From NCBI RefSeq assembly GCF_009720525.1, contig NZ_CP043930.1:1550001-1614000 (forward strand): a stretch of DNA of 64,000 nt, given 5' to 3'. Below the pieces are notes generated by a model, which saw only the letters and a program-made list of their open reading frames with translations, did not search any database and was not told where the DNA came from. The position numbers were made by a program, and so were the translations under genes. Shown one piece after another: positions 8,529-16,736 of this stretch (position 1 is its first letter; every line of letters begins with the position of its first letter). The stretch comes from Gimesia benthica (GTDB taxonomy: Bacteria; Planctomycetota; Planctomycetia; Planctomycetales; Planctomycetaceae).

Positions 8529-11500
8529 CTAATCGATGTATAAAAACTCGTTGGAACTCATTAGAGTCTGGCAGAGATTGGTCATCGTCTGCCGAACCGG
8601 GGTAACCCCCTTGGGCAACTGATCGGGATGCTGCTGCAGCCAGGCCAGCTGGTTTCCAATGAAGCGGATCACCATCTGCAATTCGTCGTCCGTTGGTTTG
8701 CGACAATAAGCCAGTTCAAACGCGTACGAGGCCTGAGCGGGCAGACTTTTCTGCGGTGGTTCCGGCCCGCGAAACTCGGCTGCCGAATCCCATTTGAAAG
8801 TCGGACCGCCTTCTGCCTTGAGCGTCAGCTGCAGGCCCCAGGAGAAAGAATCGAAGCCGGTATCACCATTGCAGCCCGTAATAAAATCAATCGTGTCTCC
8901 CTGTTGCACAGCCAGTGAAGCCACGTTTGTATCAGCGGCACCGTGATGCACTTTCCACTCACCAGCCAGACCGGAACGACTGGAAAGAACCAGCGCCTGG
9001 ACGCCGTCCCCGTTTTCGTTTCCATGCTGCAGCTTGCCTGTGACAGACAGCGTGCCCGATGCGGGCGCGGTCCAGCGACGGACTGCGGCATATTTCGTAG
9101 CGGGATGTCCCCCGCCGGCATTCAGAGTGACCCAGCCCAGCTGAGGATCGGGCAGTTTAGGACCTCCCTGCCAGCTGGATCCGGTCCAGTGCGGCAGTGG
9201 TGTAAATTCACTGGCCAGCGATTTCGTGTCGGCCAGACTGCGATAGCCATAACTCCAGACGGGCTTCGCCGTCGCGGGGAGTGCTGGCAGCTGGGCCAGA
9301 GTTTCCGGTTTCAGTTCGGGTGCTTCACTGGCCAGTTTTTCTGCCAGCTTGCCGGATTGTGACAGGATAAAGCTCCCGTTCATCAGCATCAGCGACTGAG
9401 TCGCCACGGTCGAACTGGAGCGACGCTCACAGTTGGTTTCCATCACAGGCGCATCGAAGGTCTGCAGCATGCCGACCGGCTGACTGCGGCGGGCCATGAC
9501 ATACAGGCTGCGGCGATGCTGCTCGCCCGACACCACGATCTGGCCGAAGTCGTCTTCTTTAATACTGACCGGTGCACCATACAGCTGCTCGTCGAGTTGA
9601 CCGGTCACCTTCAACATCCGGTCGCGGATCGTTTCCGCTTCGAGTCGCAGGATCGGCTTCCGCCAGTAGTAATGGTTGTCCGGATCAATCGATTCCTTAC
9701 TGGGATCGGGGGCTCCCTCCTGACGATACGCAGTGGAGAGCATGATGGTTTTATGCAGTTTCTTCAGATCCCAGCCCTGTGCCATGAACTCAGCAGCCAG
9801 CCAGTCCAGCAGTTTTTCATGGGTGGGGCTCGCTCCCAGTTTTCCGAACTCACCCGGGGTCGCCACGATGGCCCGTCCAAAGTGATGCATCCAGAAACGG
9901 TTAACCAGAACGCGGGCCACCAGGGGATGTTCGCCGTTGGTCAACCAGCGGGCAAAGGCCAGCCGCCGACCCGTCGTCGGAAGAGACGCATCGTTTTCCG
10001 GGAACAGCTGCTGTTGATCCGGCGGGGAGACCACTTTCAAACCTCCCGGTTTGATCTCCTGCTGAGGCTGACGGTAATCGCCCCGATGAAACAGCTTTGT
10101 CACCGGTACATGATTGGGAGGCTCAACGGCGACCCGCAGAAATTCTTCGACCGGTTTCTTCTGGCGAATCTCTGCGATCTTCTTGTCGAACTCCTGCATC
10201 TCTTCTCGGGATTTCGGAATATACTGATACAACACGCCGGGCGTGATATTCACACTCGGGTGTTTCTTGAGCAGCTCATTCTGTTCTGCGGTCCGCTTGG
10301 CCTTGGGCGTGTCGTAGGCAGCCTTCAACTGTTCGCGGAGCGGTGATTCATATTTCTTGAGCTCCGTCTCCAGCGCCTGTGCCATATACTTGGCCTGTAC
10401 TTCATTTTTCTCAGCCAGCACCTTCTGTGCTTCCGCTTCGACCTTGGCTGCCTCTGCACGATCAGCTGCGGTATAGAGCGAAATCCGTCGCTGCTGCGGC
10501 GTCTGCCATTTCTGCCAGTCAAAGGTGGGTTCAAAGATCGCCCGCAACGCGAAGTAATCGGACTGCGGAATGGGATCGTAGCGGTGATCGTGACACTGCG
10601 CACATGCTACACTCAACCCCAGCAGTGAAGAGCCCACAATTTTCATCGTGTCGGCGATCACCTGGTTGCGTGCTTCCGGGTTATTACTGCCACTCCCGGT
10701 TCCGTCGGCGGCCATCCGCAGAAATCCGGTCGCACTGAGCAGTTCGATCTGCTGCGGAGTCAGGTCCCCTTCTCGCTTGCCCGCCAGTTCGTCTCCCGCC
10801 AGCTGTTCGGTGATAAACTGATTGAAGGGTTTGTTTTCATTGAATGATTTTATGACATAGTCGCGGTACTTCCAGGCCCAGGGACGGACATCATCTTTAA
10901 CCGTGTAGCCTTCCGAGTCTGCATAGCCGGCGACATCCAGCCAGTGACGCGCCCAGCGTTCCCCGTAGTGAGGCGAAGCGAGCAGTTCATCCAGCAGACG
11001 TTCATACCAGCCCTCCGATTGATCCGCGAGTGCTTTCTGCATCTCCGCGGGACTGGGGGGCAGTCCCAGCAAGTCAAAGTAAGCCCGTTTGATCAGCGTG
11101 CGTCGATCGGTATCCGGCGAGAAAGTGAGTCCCTCGGGCATCGCCTGCAAGAGCAAAGCATCGATGGGAGTCCGCACTCGGCGATTCTCTTTTACTTCCT
11201 GAGAGAGCTCGGGACGTTTAATCGGCTGGAAGGCCCAGTAGGCACGTTCTTCAGGTGTGATGCCTAACCCGACCCCAATCGATTCGGGTTCGGGACGCGC
11301 GGTCTTCGCACCGGCGGCGATCCAGCGTTTGAGGATTTCAATTTCGTGTTTCGGAACGCGGGCTTCGCCGGGAGGCATATCGCCACTTTCAATACGCTCC
11401 ATCAGATAACTCTCATCCGGTTTCCCGGGGATGATCGATTCTCCCGAATCGCCACCTTTGATCAGGAAACGGACCAGCCGCAGATCGAGTCCCCCTTTGA

Positions 11501-11666
11501 GGTCCTTGGTCGCGCCGTGACAGTCATAACAGTGGGCGCGGAAGATGGGTCGAATATGTTCTTCGTACGTCAGCTGCTCCGGCTGCGTTGTCTCTGCAGA
11601 AACGGTCGTCGCCAGAGCCGTCAGTAGTGGCAGAATGAGACAGATGCGTTTCAATCCAGTAGTCAT
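8529..11666 (-). CDS. PSCyt1-DUF1549-DUF1553 protein (planctomycete cytochrome-like)
   Basis: About 1045 residues. The start MTTGLKRICLILPLL is preferred because it has GGAG 6-7 nt upstream and gives a signal peptide; 15 in-frame codons further upstream look non-signal. Domain order: planctomycete cytochrome C (PSCyt1, ~30-125) with CxxCH in 'AHCYDCHG' and the 'SGDMPPGE' signature; DUF1549 (~140-360) with a second CxxCH in 'ACAQCHDHRYDP'; a helical, Lys/Glu/Ala-rich linker (~385-470); then DUF1553. DUF1553 is split by an inserted beta-rich segment (about residues 775-920) resembling a carbohydrate-binding jelly roll, before the terminal 'LMSSNEFLYID'. It probably heads an operon with the DUF1501 gene 78 bp downstream. 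Confidence 0.9.
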   Translation of the reverse strand: MTTGLKRICLILPLLTALATTVSAETTQPEQLTYEEHIRPIFRAHCYDCHGATKDLKGGLDLRLVRFLIKGGDSGESIIPGKPDESYLMERIESGDMPPGEARVPKHEIEILKRWIAAGAKTARPEPESIGVGLGITPEERAYWAFQPIKRPELSQEVKENRRVRTPIDALLLQAMPEGLTFSPDTDRRTLIKRAYFDLLGLPPSPAEMQKALADQSEGWYERLLDELLASPHYGERWARHWLDVAGYADSEGYTVKDDVRPWAWKYRDYVIKSFNENKPFNQFITEQLAGDELAGKREGDLTPQQIELLSATGFLRMAADGTGSGSNNPEARNQVIADTMKIVGSSLLGLSVACAQCHDHRYDPIPQSDYFALRAIFEPTFDWQKWQTPQQRRISLYTAADRAEAAKVEAEAQKVLAEKNEVQAKYMAQALETELKKYESPLREQLKAAYDTPKAKRTAEQNELLKKHPSVNITPGVLYQYIPKSREEMQEFDKKIAEIRQKKPVEEFLRVAVEPPNHVPVTKLFHRGDYRQPQQEIKPGGLKVVSPPDQQQLFPENDASLPTTGRRLAFARWLTNGEHPLVARVLVNRFWMHHFGRAIVATPGEFGKLGASPTHEKLLDWLAAEFMAQGWDLKKLHKTIMLSTAYRQEGAPDPSKESIDPDNHYYWRKPILRLEAETIRDRMLKVTGQLDEQLYGAPVSIKEDDFGQIVVSGEQHRRSLYVMARRSQPVGMLQTFDAPVMETNCERRSSSTVATQSLMLMNGSFILSQSGKLAEKLASEAPELKPETLAQLPALPATAKPVWSYGYRSLADTKSLASEFTPLPHWTGSSWQGGPKLPDPQLGWVTLNAGGGHPATKYAAVRRWTAPASGTLSVTGKLQHGNENGDGVQALVLSSRSGLAGEWKVHHGAADTNVASLAVQQGDTIDFITGCNGDTGFDSFSWGLQLTLKAEGGPTFKWDSAAEFRGPEPPQKSLPAQASYAFELAYCRKPTDDELQMVIRFIGNQLAWLQQHPDQLPKGVTPVRQTMTNLCQTLMSSNEFLYID

Positions 11667-11983
11667 CAAAAACTCCGTTGGAGTGAGCATGGTGGGAACT
11701 CGCTTACGCAAGGTGGGATCTCTCTATTAATGGTAATTCACAGACGGATAACATGCAATGATCTTGATATGTTCATCTGCTGCAGACCATCCATTAATAT
11801 CGACGAACTTCCCCAGTGGAATCGAACCTCAACACACTATTATACCATGATTTATGCAGTTCCGTCCGGAAAGTTCGCCCGGTTTACCAGCGATAAAGAT
11901 CCAGCCGGTTCTCCATGCATTTCATTCATGGTCGACACACCATACAATGCGAATATCACATTAACGTGCGGAGACATGCATCA
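11667..11983. other. intergenic region between DUF1549/1553 gene and oxyR
   Basis: A 317-bp divergent spacer that must hold the promoters of the minus-strand DUF1549/1553 operon and of oxyR. It is AT-richer than the flanking genes. The perfect inverted repeat ATGGT-N6-ACCAT at 11928-11943 lies about 40 bp before the oxyR start and could be a LysR-type autoregulatory site, but such short palindromes also occur by chance. I see no small gene with a convincing start in this stretch. Confidence 0.4.
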
Positions 11984-12880
11984 ATGGAAGTCGATCAGTT
12001 ACGCTATTTTCTGAGGGTCGCAGAGCGGGGAAACTTTACCCGGGCGGCGGAAGAACTGAATATTTCTCAGCCGGCCCTGAGCCGCTCGATCCAGAAACTG
12101 GAAGAAGAACTGGGCCAGCCGGTCTTCGAACGCAAGACCCGCTCGGTCGCCCTCACCGACGCCGGCACCCTGCTCCAGTCACGAGCGCAGCAGATTCTGG
12201 CTTTGATTGAAGATACCAAAGCCGAGATCTCGGATGATGGCCGCAGTGGCCAGATTCGCATCGGGGCAATCCCGACTATCGCCCCGTTCTTTCTACCGGA
12301 CCTGCTGCGACAGTTTTCCACCGAATTCCCGGCGGCCTCGATTATCGTGCAGGAGGACACCACAGACCATTTACTGAAGCGGTGTACCCAGGGAGAAATC
12401 GACCTGGCCATCCTGGCGTTGCCAGTACCAGCGAAATATCTGGAGGTTGAAGAGCTGTTTCAGGAAGAACTGCTGCTGGTTCTACCGCCCGATCATCCAC
12501 TGGTCAACAAACCGCAGATTCGTCTGAACGATATTAAAGCGCTCCCGTTCGTGTTGCTCGATGAAGCGCACTGCCTGTCTGATAATATTGTCTCGTTCTG
12601 CCGTCAGCGTTCGTTTCATCCGGTGGCCGTCGAACAGACGAGCCAGCTGGCAATGGTGCAGGAACTGGTCTCGCTTTCGCATGGCATTTCGATGGTCCCA
12701 CAGATGGCACGCAAGCTGGATCAGAGTGACCGCCGCGTTTATCGTTCCATGAGCGGTATCAAACCGGTGCGTAAAATCGCGATGGTCTGGAATCCGTATC
12801 GCTTTCAAAGTCGCCTGCTGCAGGCATTCCAGGAACGTCTCAGAACATACGCCAGGCAACAGGATGCCTGTCCCAGTTGA
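11984..12880 (+). CDS. oxyR: LysR-type peroxide regulator OxyR
   Basis: A 298-residue LysR-family regulator. The start MEVDQLRYF is chosen because the winged helix-turn-helix begins there (residues 1-60, '[25 protein letters not shown]') and GGAG lies 10 nt upstream; the frame extends 23 codons further but without family similarity. The effector domain carries '[11 protein letters not shown]', Cys197 and Cys206 nine residues apart. This matches the E. coli OxyR redox pair Cys199/Cys208 ('HCLRDQAMGFC') in spacing and surrounding residues, so disulfide switching by hydrogen peroxide is expected. The catalase gene follows 182 bp downstream on the same strand, the usual OxyR target, which supports the assignment. 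Confidence 0.92.
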   Translation: MEVDQLRYFLRVAERGNFTRAAEELNISQPALSRSIQKLEEELGQPVFERKTRSVALTDAGTLLQSRAQQILALIEDTKAEISDDGRSGQIRIGAIPTIAPFFLPDLLRQFSTEFPAASIIVQEDTTDHLLKRCTQGEIDLAILALPVPAKYLEVEELFQEELLLVLPPDHPLVNKPQIRLNDIKALPFVLLDEAHCLSDNIVSFCRQRSFHPVAVEQTSQLAMVQELVSLSHGISMVPQMARKLDQSDRRVYRSMSGIKPVRKIAMVWNPYRFQSRLLQAFQERLRTYARQQDACPS

Positions 12881-12927
12881 AGTCAGACAAGGTATTCACC
12901 TCAGACAACAGATCATGCACGCCGGTT

Positions 12928-12952
12928 ATCGCAACTATACGTAGATTGTATT
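12928..12952 (+). promoter_or_regulatory. possible OxyR operator upstream of catalase
   Basis: An imperfect dyad (ATCGCAACTA ... TAGATTGTAT, 6 of 10 symmetric positions) centred about 120 bp before the catalase start. OxyR sites are made of ATAG/CTAT quarter-sites spaced at ten-base intervals; here a CTAT is clear but the other quarter-sites are poor. It is proposed on position more than on sequence and may be wrong. Confidence 0.22.
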
Positions 12953-13062
12953 AGACACGCTGATCACAGCCCAATATAGTTCAGTAATGAGAGTTCTATT
13001 GAATCACTTTCATATTTTTCAGCAGACAATTCGCTATTAAAATCCTTTCAAGGAGTGACACG

Positions 13063-14502
13063 ATGAATCAGAAGCCGACGCTGACTACCACCGGCGGTGC
13101 CCCTGTTCCCGATAATCAGAATTCCCTCACCGCAGGCCCGCGCGGACCAGTGCTGCTGCAGGACTACCAGCTGCTTGAAAAGCTCGCGCACCAGAACCGG
13201 GAGCGGATCGCCGAACGCGTTGTGCATGCGAAAGGCTGGGGCGCGTATGGCACACTGACCATCGAAGGCGACATCAGCAAATACACGAAAGCCAAAGCAC
13301 TGCAGCCCGGCACCAAAACTGAAATGCTGGCCCGCTTCTCCACCGTGGCCGGCGAAGCGGGTGCCGCAGATGCAGAACGGGACGTCCGCGGCTTCGCCCT
13401 CAAGTTCTACACCGAAGAGGGCAACTGGGATATGGTCGGCAATAACACGCCGGTTTTCTTTGTACGCGATGCCTACAAGTTTCCCGATTTCATCCACACC
13501 CAGAAACGGCATCCCAAAACAAACCTGCGCTCTCCCACTGCAATGTGGGATTTCTGGTCACTCTCACCCGAATCACTGCACCAGGTGACGATTCTGTTTT
13601 CAGACCGGGGCCTGCCCACTGACGTACGGCACATGAACGGTTACGGCAGCCACACTTACAGTTTCATCAACGAGAAAAACGAACGCTTCTGGGTCAAGTT
13701 CCACTTCAAAACGCAGCAGGGACACAGGCACTGGACCAACGAGGAAGCGGAAGAGGTAGTCGGCAAAACCCGTGAAAGTACGCAGGAAGATTTGTTCTAT
13801 TCCATTGAACAGGGTGAGTTCCCCAAATGGAATTTTCAGGTACAGATCATGCCTGAGACCGATGCGGATGAAACGCCTTACAACCCGTTTGACCTGACAA
13901 AAGTCTGGCCGCACGGCGATTACCCGCTGATACATGTCGGCACGCTGGAACTGAACCGCAATCCCGAAAACTATTTCGCGGAGATCGAACAGGCGGCCTT
14001 CTCTCCGTCGAACGTGGTGCCCGGCATTGGCTACTCCCCAGACAAGATGCTGCAGGCCCGCGTCTTCTCCTATGCCGACGCCCACCGGCACCGCCTGGGC
14101 ACGCATTATGAAGCCCTGCCCGTCAACGAGCCGCGGTGCCCCGTGCATCACTACCACAAAGACGGCGCAATGCACTTCAAATCGAACGGCTGCCCCGTGG
14201 ACGCCTATTACGAACCGAACTCCTTCAACGGACCGGTCGAACGTCCCGATGTCGCTGAGCCGCCTCTGCAGATTTCGGGAGATGCAGACCGCTACGATCA
14301 CCGCGAAGGCAACGACGATTACTCACAACCCCGTGCCCTGTTCAATCTGTTCGACGACGGACAGAAATCGCGACTGTTCTCCAACATCGCCGCCGCCATG
14401 CAGGGCGTACCCCAGGAAATTGTCGACCGCCAGCTCAAACACTTCGAACTGGTCGACCCGGCGTATGCTGCCGGCGTGCGGGACGCGTTGAACGCTTCCT
14501 GA
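13063..14502 (+). CDS. katA: monofunctional heme catalase
   Basis: A 479-residue small-subunit (clade 3-like) catalase that dismutates hydrogen peroxide in the cytoplasm. Visible family features: the catalytic His in '[12 protein letters not shown]' (~residue 50), the distal Asn in '[15 protein letters not shown]' (~125), '[11 protein letters not shown]' and the proximal heme-ligand Tyr in '[14 protein letters not shown]' (~340). Length is normal for the clade, and it lacks the extra C-terminal flavodoxin-like domain of large catalases. The start has a strong AAGGAG ribosome-binding site. Its position just behind oxyR implies peroxide-induced expression. A hairpin follows the stop. Among clade 3 catalases naming varies (katA, kat, katE in some genomes). 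Confidence 0.96.
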   Translation: MNQKPTLTTTGGAPVPDNQNSLTAGPRGPVLLQDYQLLEKLAHQNRERIAERVVHAKGWGAYGTLTIEGDISKYTKAKALQPGTKTEMLARFSTVAGEAGAADAERDVRGFALKFYTEEGNWDMVGNNTPVFFVRDAYKFPDFIHTQKRHPKTNLRSPTAMWDFWSLSPESLHQVTILFSDRGLPTDVRHMNGYGSHTYSFINEKNERFWVKFHFKTQQGHRHWTNEEAEEVVGKTRESTQEDLFYSIEQGEFPKWNFQVQIMPETDADETPYNPFDLTKVWPHGDYPLIHVGTLELNRNPENYFAEIEQAAFSPSNVVPGIGYSPDKMLQARVFSYADAHRHRLGTHYEALPVNEPRCPVHHYHKDGAMHFKSNGCPVDAYYEPNSFNGPVERPDVAEPPLQISGDADRYDHREGNDDYSQPRALFNLFDDGQKSRLFSNIAAAMQGVPQEIVDRQLKHFELVDPAYAAGVRDALNAS

Positions 14503-14515
14503 TTGAGAACTGTCT

Positions 14516-14566
14516 AAAAAACAGAAACTCTCCTCCCGATGGTTTCTCGTCAGGAGGGGAGTTTTC
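14516..14566. terminator. shared hairpin between convergent catalase and SPFH genes
   Basis: A stem of about 13 bp (arms at 14524-14536 and 14553-14566, one unpaired base and a G-U pair) sits between the convergent stops. On the minus strand it is followed by T6 (14516-14521), which makes it a plausible rho-independent terminator for the SPFH gene; on the plus strand only a TTTT inside the stem edge follows the loop, so termination of catalase there is less certain. Confidence 0.6.
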
Positions 14567-14569
14567 AAT

Positions 14570-15460
14570 TCAGGAACTGATCTCCCTGGTTTCCGCCTGC
14601 TGATAACTCAGACCATGGCGGTCAAAACCTAGATAGAGTCGCGCGTTGGCATTGACTGCCAGATCGCGTAACGTTTCCAGTTCGGCCAGTCGCAGCAGCG
14701 CCGGATGTCCTTCCAGCGTTGCGGCTGCTGTTGCCCGTTCTTCATATGCCCGGGCTTCCGCTTCGGACTGAATCCGGAGTGCTTCGGCTTCCGCCTGCTC
14801 TTTGAGCTTACGGGCTTCTGCTGCCGCCTCCGCTTCCCGACGGGTCGCTTCCGCCATTGACTGTGACTGGATCTGCTCGACTTCCGCCCGCGTACGGGCA
14901 TCGACAAGCTGTGCCTGGCTGTTACGTTCTGCAGCCAGTACGCGATTCATGATTTCCTGCAGATTCCCCGGAAAGAGCAGGTCTTTCACATCCGCCCGCT
15001 TGATGCTTACACCATAGCCGCCGGCAGACTCGCTGACATCAGACAGGATCTCTTCACTCAACTGATTTCGGTTCGTGAGGATCTCCTCCAGCGTCATCGA
15101 AGCCAGCGAACGGCGTGCCGCCAGTTGGACGTCGGTATAAATCCGGTCTTCGTAATTGTCGACTGTATGCACGGCCGCCTGGGGATCGTTCACCCGATAC
15201 TGCACCAGGATACTCACACGAATAGCCACTTTATCAGCCGTCAGAATTTCCTGTCCCTTGATCGTCAGTTCGCGCTCACGCACATCGACCAGCAGACATT
15301 CCACGATCGGCTGCTTCGTTCCCCAAAAGCGTTTCGGCGGAATTTCATAACGGCCCGCTTCGAGCACCTTGGTGAGTTTACCGTCTTCGTACCACAGGCC
15401 GCGATGTGTGTTCTTGATAATGAACTCACGACCTGCTTCATTAAAATATACCTGAAACAT
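14570..15460 (-). CDS. SPFH/Band 7 (slipin-like) protein without N-terminal membrane anchor
   Basis: A 296-residue Band 7/SPFH protein. Residues 1-20 are not a membrane segment, unlike stomatins, but include the slipin-like opening 'FIIKNTHRGLWYEDGKLTKVLEAGRY'. The SPFH fold covers ~15-190, followed by a strongly charged Ala/Glu/Arg coiled coil (~190-255) that mediates oligomerisation in the family. Such proteins assemble on membranes and organise lipid microdomains or protect membrane proteases; a specific partner is not visible here. It is convergent with catalase and separated from it by a hairpin. The 290 bp upstream contain no recognisable gene. Confidence 0.87.
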   Translation of the reverse strand: MFQVYFNEAGREFIIKNTHRGLWYEDGKLTKVLEAGRYEIPPKRFWGTKQPIVECLLVDVRERELTIKGQEILTADKVAIRVSILVQYRVNDPQAAVHTVDNYEDRIYTDVQLAARRSLASMTLEEILTNRNQLSEEILSDVSESAGGYGVSIKRADVKDLLFPGNLQEIMNRVLAAERNSQAQLVDARTRAEVEQIQSQSMAEATRREAEAAAEARKLKEQAEAEALRIQSEAEARAYEERATAAATLEGHPALLRLAELETLRDLAVNANARLYLGFDRHGLSYQQAETREISS

Positions 15461-15715
15461 GACTTCTTCCTTTTTTTACTGTTGTCATTTGTATCAAAAG
15501 CCCCGGAGCGGCACCGATGTGGAGAACGACCTTCCAGATCTGGCAAATCTGAGCGTCTAGTCCGAGAGGATACGCAGGAACCATATGATTGTTCGCTCCT
15601 GATACCGCCGAGGCGAAATAGCCTGCCCAGAAATTGAACCTGGTCCACCAGCTTCAGAGGCTGACATGCACCCATCACACCCACAGGCTAAAAATTATTT
15701 GTATAGAATGGAATA

Positions 15716-15741
15716 GGACCGGTGGGGAGCCGGTCCCTTTT
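15716..15741. terminator. hairpin between 2OG oxygenase and SPFH genes
   Basis: A perfect 7-bp stem (GGACCGG at 15716-15722 and CCGGTCC at 15730-15736) with a 7-nt loop, followed on the plus strand by CTTTT. It lies ten bases past the stop of the minus-strand oxygenase gene. The T tract is on the wrong strand for that gene, so it may work by stem alone, be bidirectional, or not terminate at all. Confidence 0.4.
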
Positions 15742-15750
15742 CCACCTTTA

Positions 15751-16314
15751 TCATTTGTCAGGCACGGCAAAGATGACATCCGAACGCAGCGCGTACTTGA
15801 TGCCCGTCTGCACCATGTTACCTGAATGATAAAGTTCGTGCGGAAAGATCACGGCCAGTCCGGTTTCCGGTACGACCTGATTGTGATCAAACGTGGTTTC
15901 CCCACCCGTATACTCGTTGTTGAGATAAAACAGCACCGTGTAAAACGTCCGGCGGGTTTCGCTCCATTCGTAGGCAAAGTCTTCATGCCGACGGAACTGT
16001 TCGCCCGGCAGATATTTGTAACAGCGCAGCACTTCATTCAGTCCGCTCGGCTGGAACTCAGCCAGGGGTGAACTCAGATGCGGATACGGGGCGAATCCAT
16101 CCGTATAAACGTCTGTCAAAGCGGGAACATGCTGCTGCAGACGCTGCCAGTAAGTGTCTGCCAGTTCCTGATCCGTGAAGACGCAACGGGCGCGGACCAC
16201 GCGGTCTCGATCGCCGGAGAGCTGTTCTTTAAAGCCCTGCTGTTCCAGACGTTCGATGAGCGCAGCACATTCTGTCGCGCTGAGGAAGTTTCTTACCTGG
16301 ATAATGCGTCTCAT
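15751..16314 (-). CDS. 2-oxoglutarate/Fe(II)-dependent oxygenase (prolyl 4-hydroxylase type)
   Basis: A 187-residue 2OG-Fe(II) dioxygenase of the P4Hc type. The iron-binding HxD is in 'RRHEDFAYE' (about residue 100) and the distal His is in 'FPHELYHSGNMV' (~165), with the basic 2OG anchor in 'GIKYALRSDVIF' ten residues on. These are all the residues needed for an active double-stranded beta-helix oxygenase using 2-oxoglutarate, O2 and iron. The substrate is unknown; bacterial relatives hydroxylate prolines of translation factors or small peptides. It is a stand-alone gene: two tRNA-like genes lie just upstream on the same strand, and a hairpin follows it. Confidence 0.88.
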   Translation of the reverse strand: MRRIIQVRNFLSATECAALIERLEQQGFKEQLSGDRDRVVRARCVFTDQELADTYWQRLQQHVPALTDVYTDGFAPYPHLSSPLAEFQPSGLNEVLRCYKYLPGEQFRRHEDFAYEWSETRRTFYTVLFYLNNEYTGGETTFDHNQVVPETGLAVIFPHELYHSGNMVQTGIKYALRSDVIFAVPDK

Positions 16315-16372
16315 CGGTCTCTCTCATTTTGCTTTCTCGATCGGCGAATTAGCTCTGATTATTTTAAAAGAA

Positions 16373-16446
16373 TGGACCGGAGGGGAATCGAACCCATCAC
16401 ATAGACTTTGCAAAAGTCCATCGCCGCCCTTGGTACATGCCAGCCC
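16373..16446 (-). tRNA. tRNA-Ala(TGC)-like, possibly Cys(GCA); atypical D-arm
   Basis: A 74-nt cloverleaf: the acceptor GGGCTGG pairs with CCGGTCC including G3-U70, the alanine identity pair, and the discriminator is A. The anticodon stem GGACT/AGTCT closes a 7-nt loop TTTGCAA, giving anticodon TGC. The T-stem has one mismatch and I cannot draw a normal 4-bp D-stem. The D-region 'CCAAG' and the GCA inside the loop recall tRNA-Cys, so a one-base shift of the loop would give Cys(GCA). CCA is not encoded. Identity and function are therefore uncertain. Confidence 0.65.
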
Positions 16447-16458
16447 TGAAAATAGAAA

Positions 16459-16527
16459 TAGCAGAGCCCGGAATCGAACCGGGTATTCCAACCTTATGAG
16501 AGTCGGCCGGGCACCTGCCCCTCTGCG
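16459..16527 (-). tRNA. tRNA-Met(CAT)-like with unpaired 1-72
   Basis: A short (69 nt) cloverleaf with anticodon loop CTCATAA (CAT). Acceptor pairs 2-7 are perfect but position 1 is C opposite U72, and a 1-72 mismatch is a hallmark of initiator tRNA. However, the anticodon stem lacks the three G-C pairs of true initiators and the D-arm is shortened to about GGCA-GG-TGCC. The T-arm CCCGG/CCGGG is perfect. No CCA is encoded. It follows the Ala/Cys-like gene with 12 nt between them. Confidence 0.7.
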
Positions 16528-16736
16528 TCAATGTGCGTGATCATGATGAATCAGTCTCGATGAAGATCGCAACTCGCCAGAAGAGGACAGGAATTCGGAA
16601 GCGTGTGGCTCTCAGACCCCACAACGAACAACAGGCTGAAAATCAAAACAACACGCGGGTTGTTCAGAATCCAGCAGAAAGACGCAGTGACACCCTTTCA
16701 GGTTCGCAGACAGCGGCCGATTTTCAGAATTAAATA

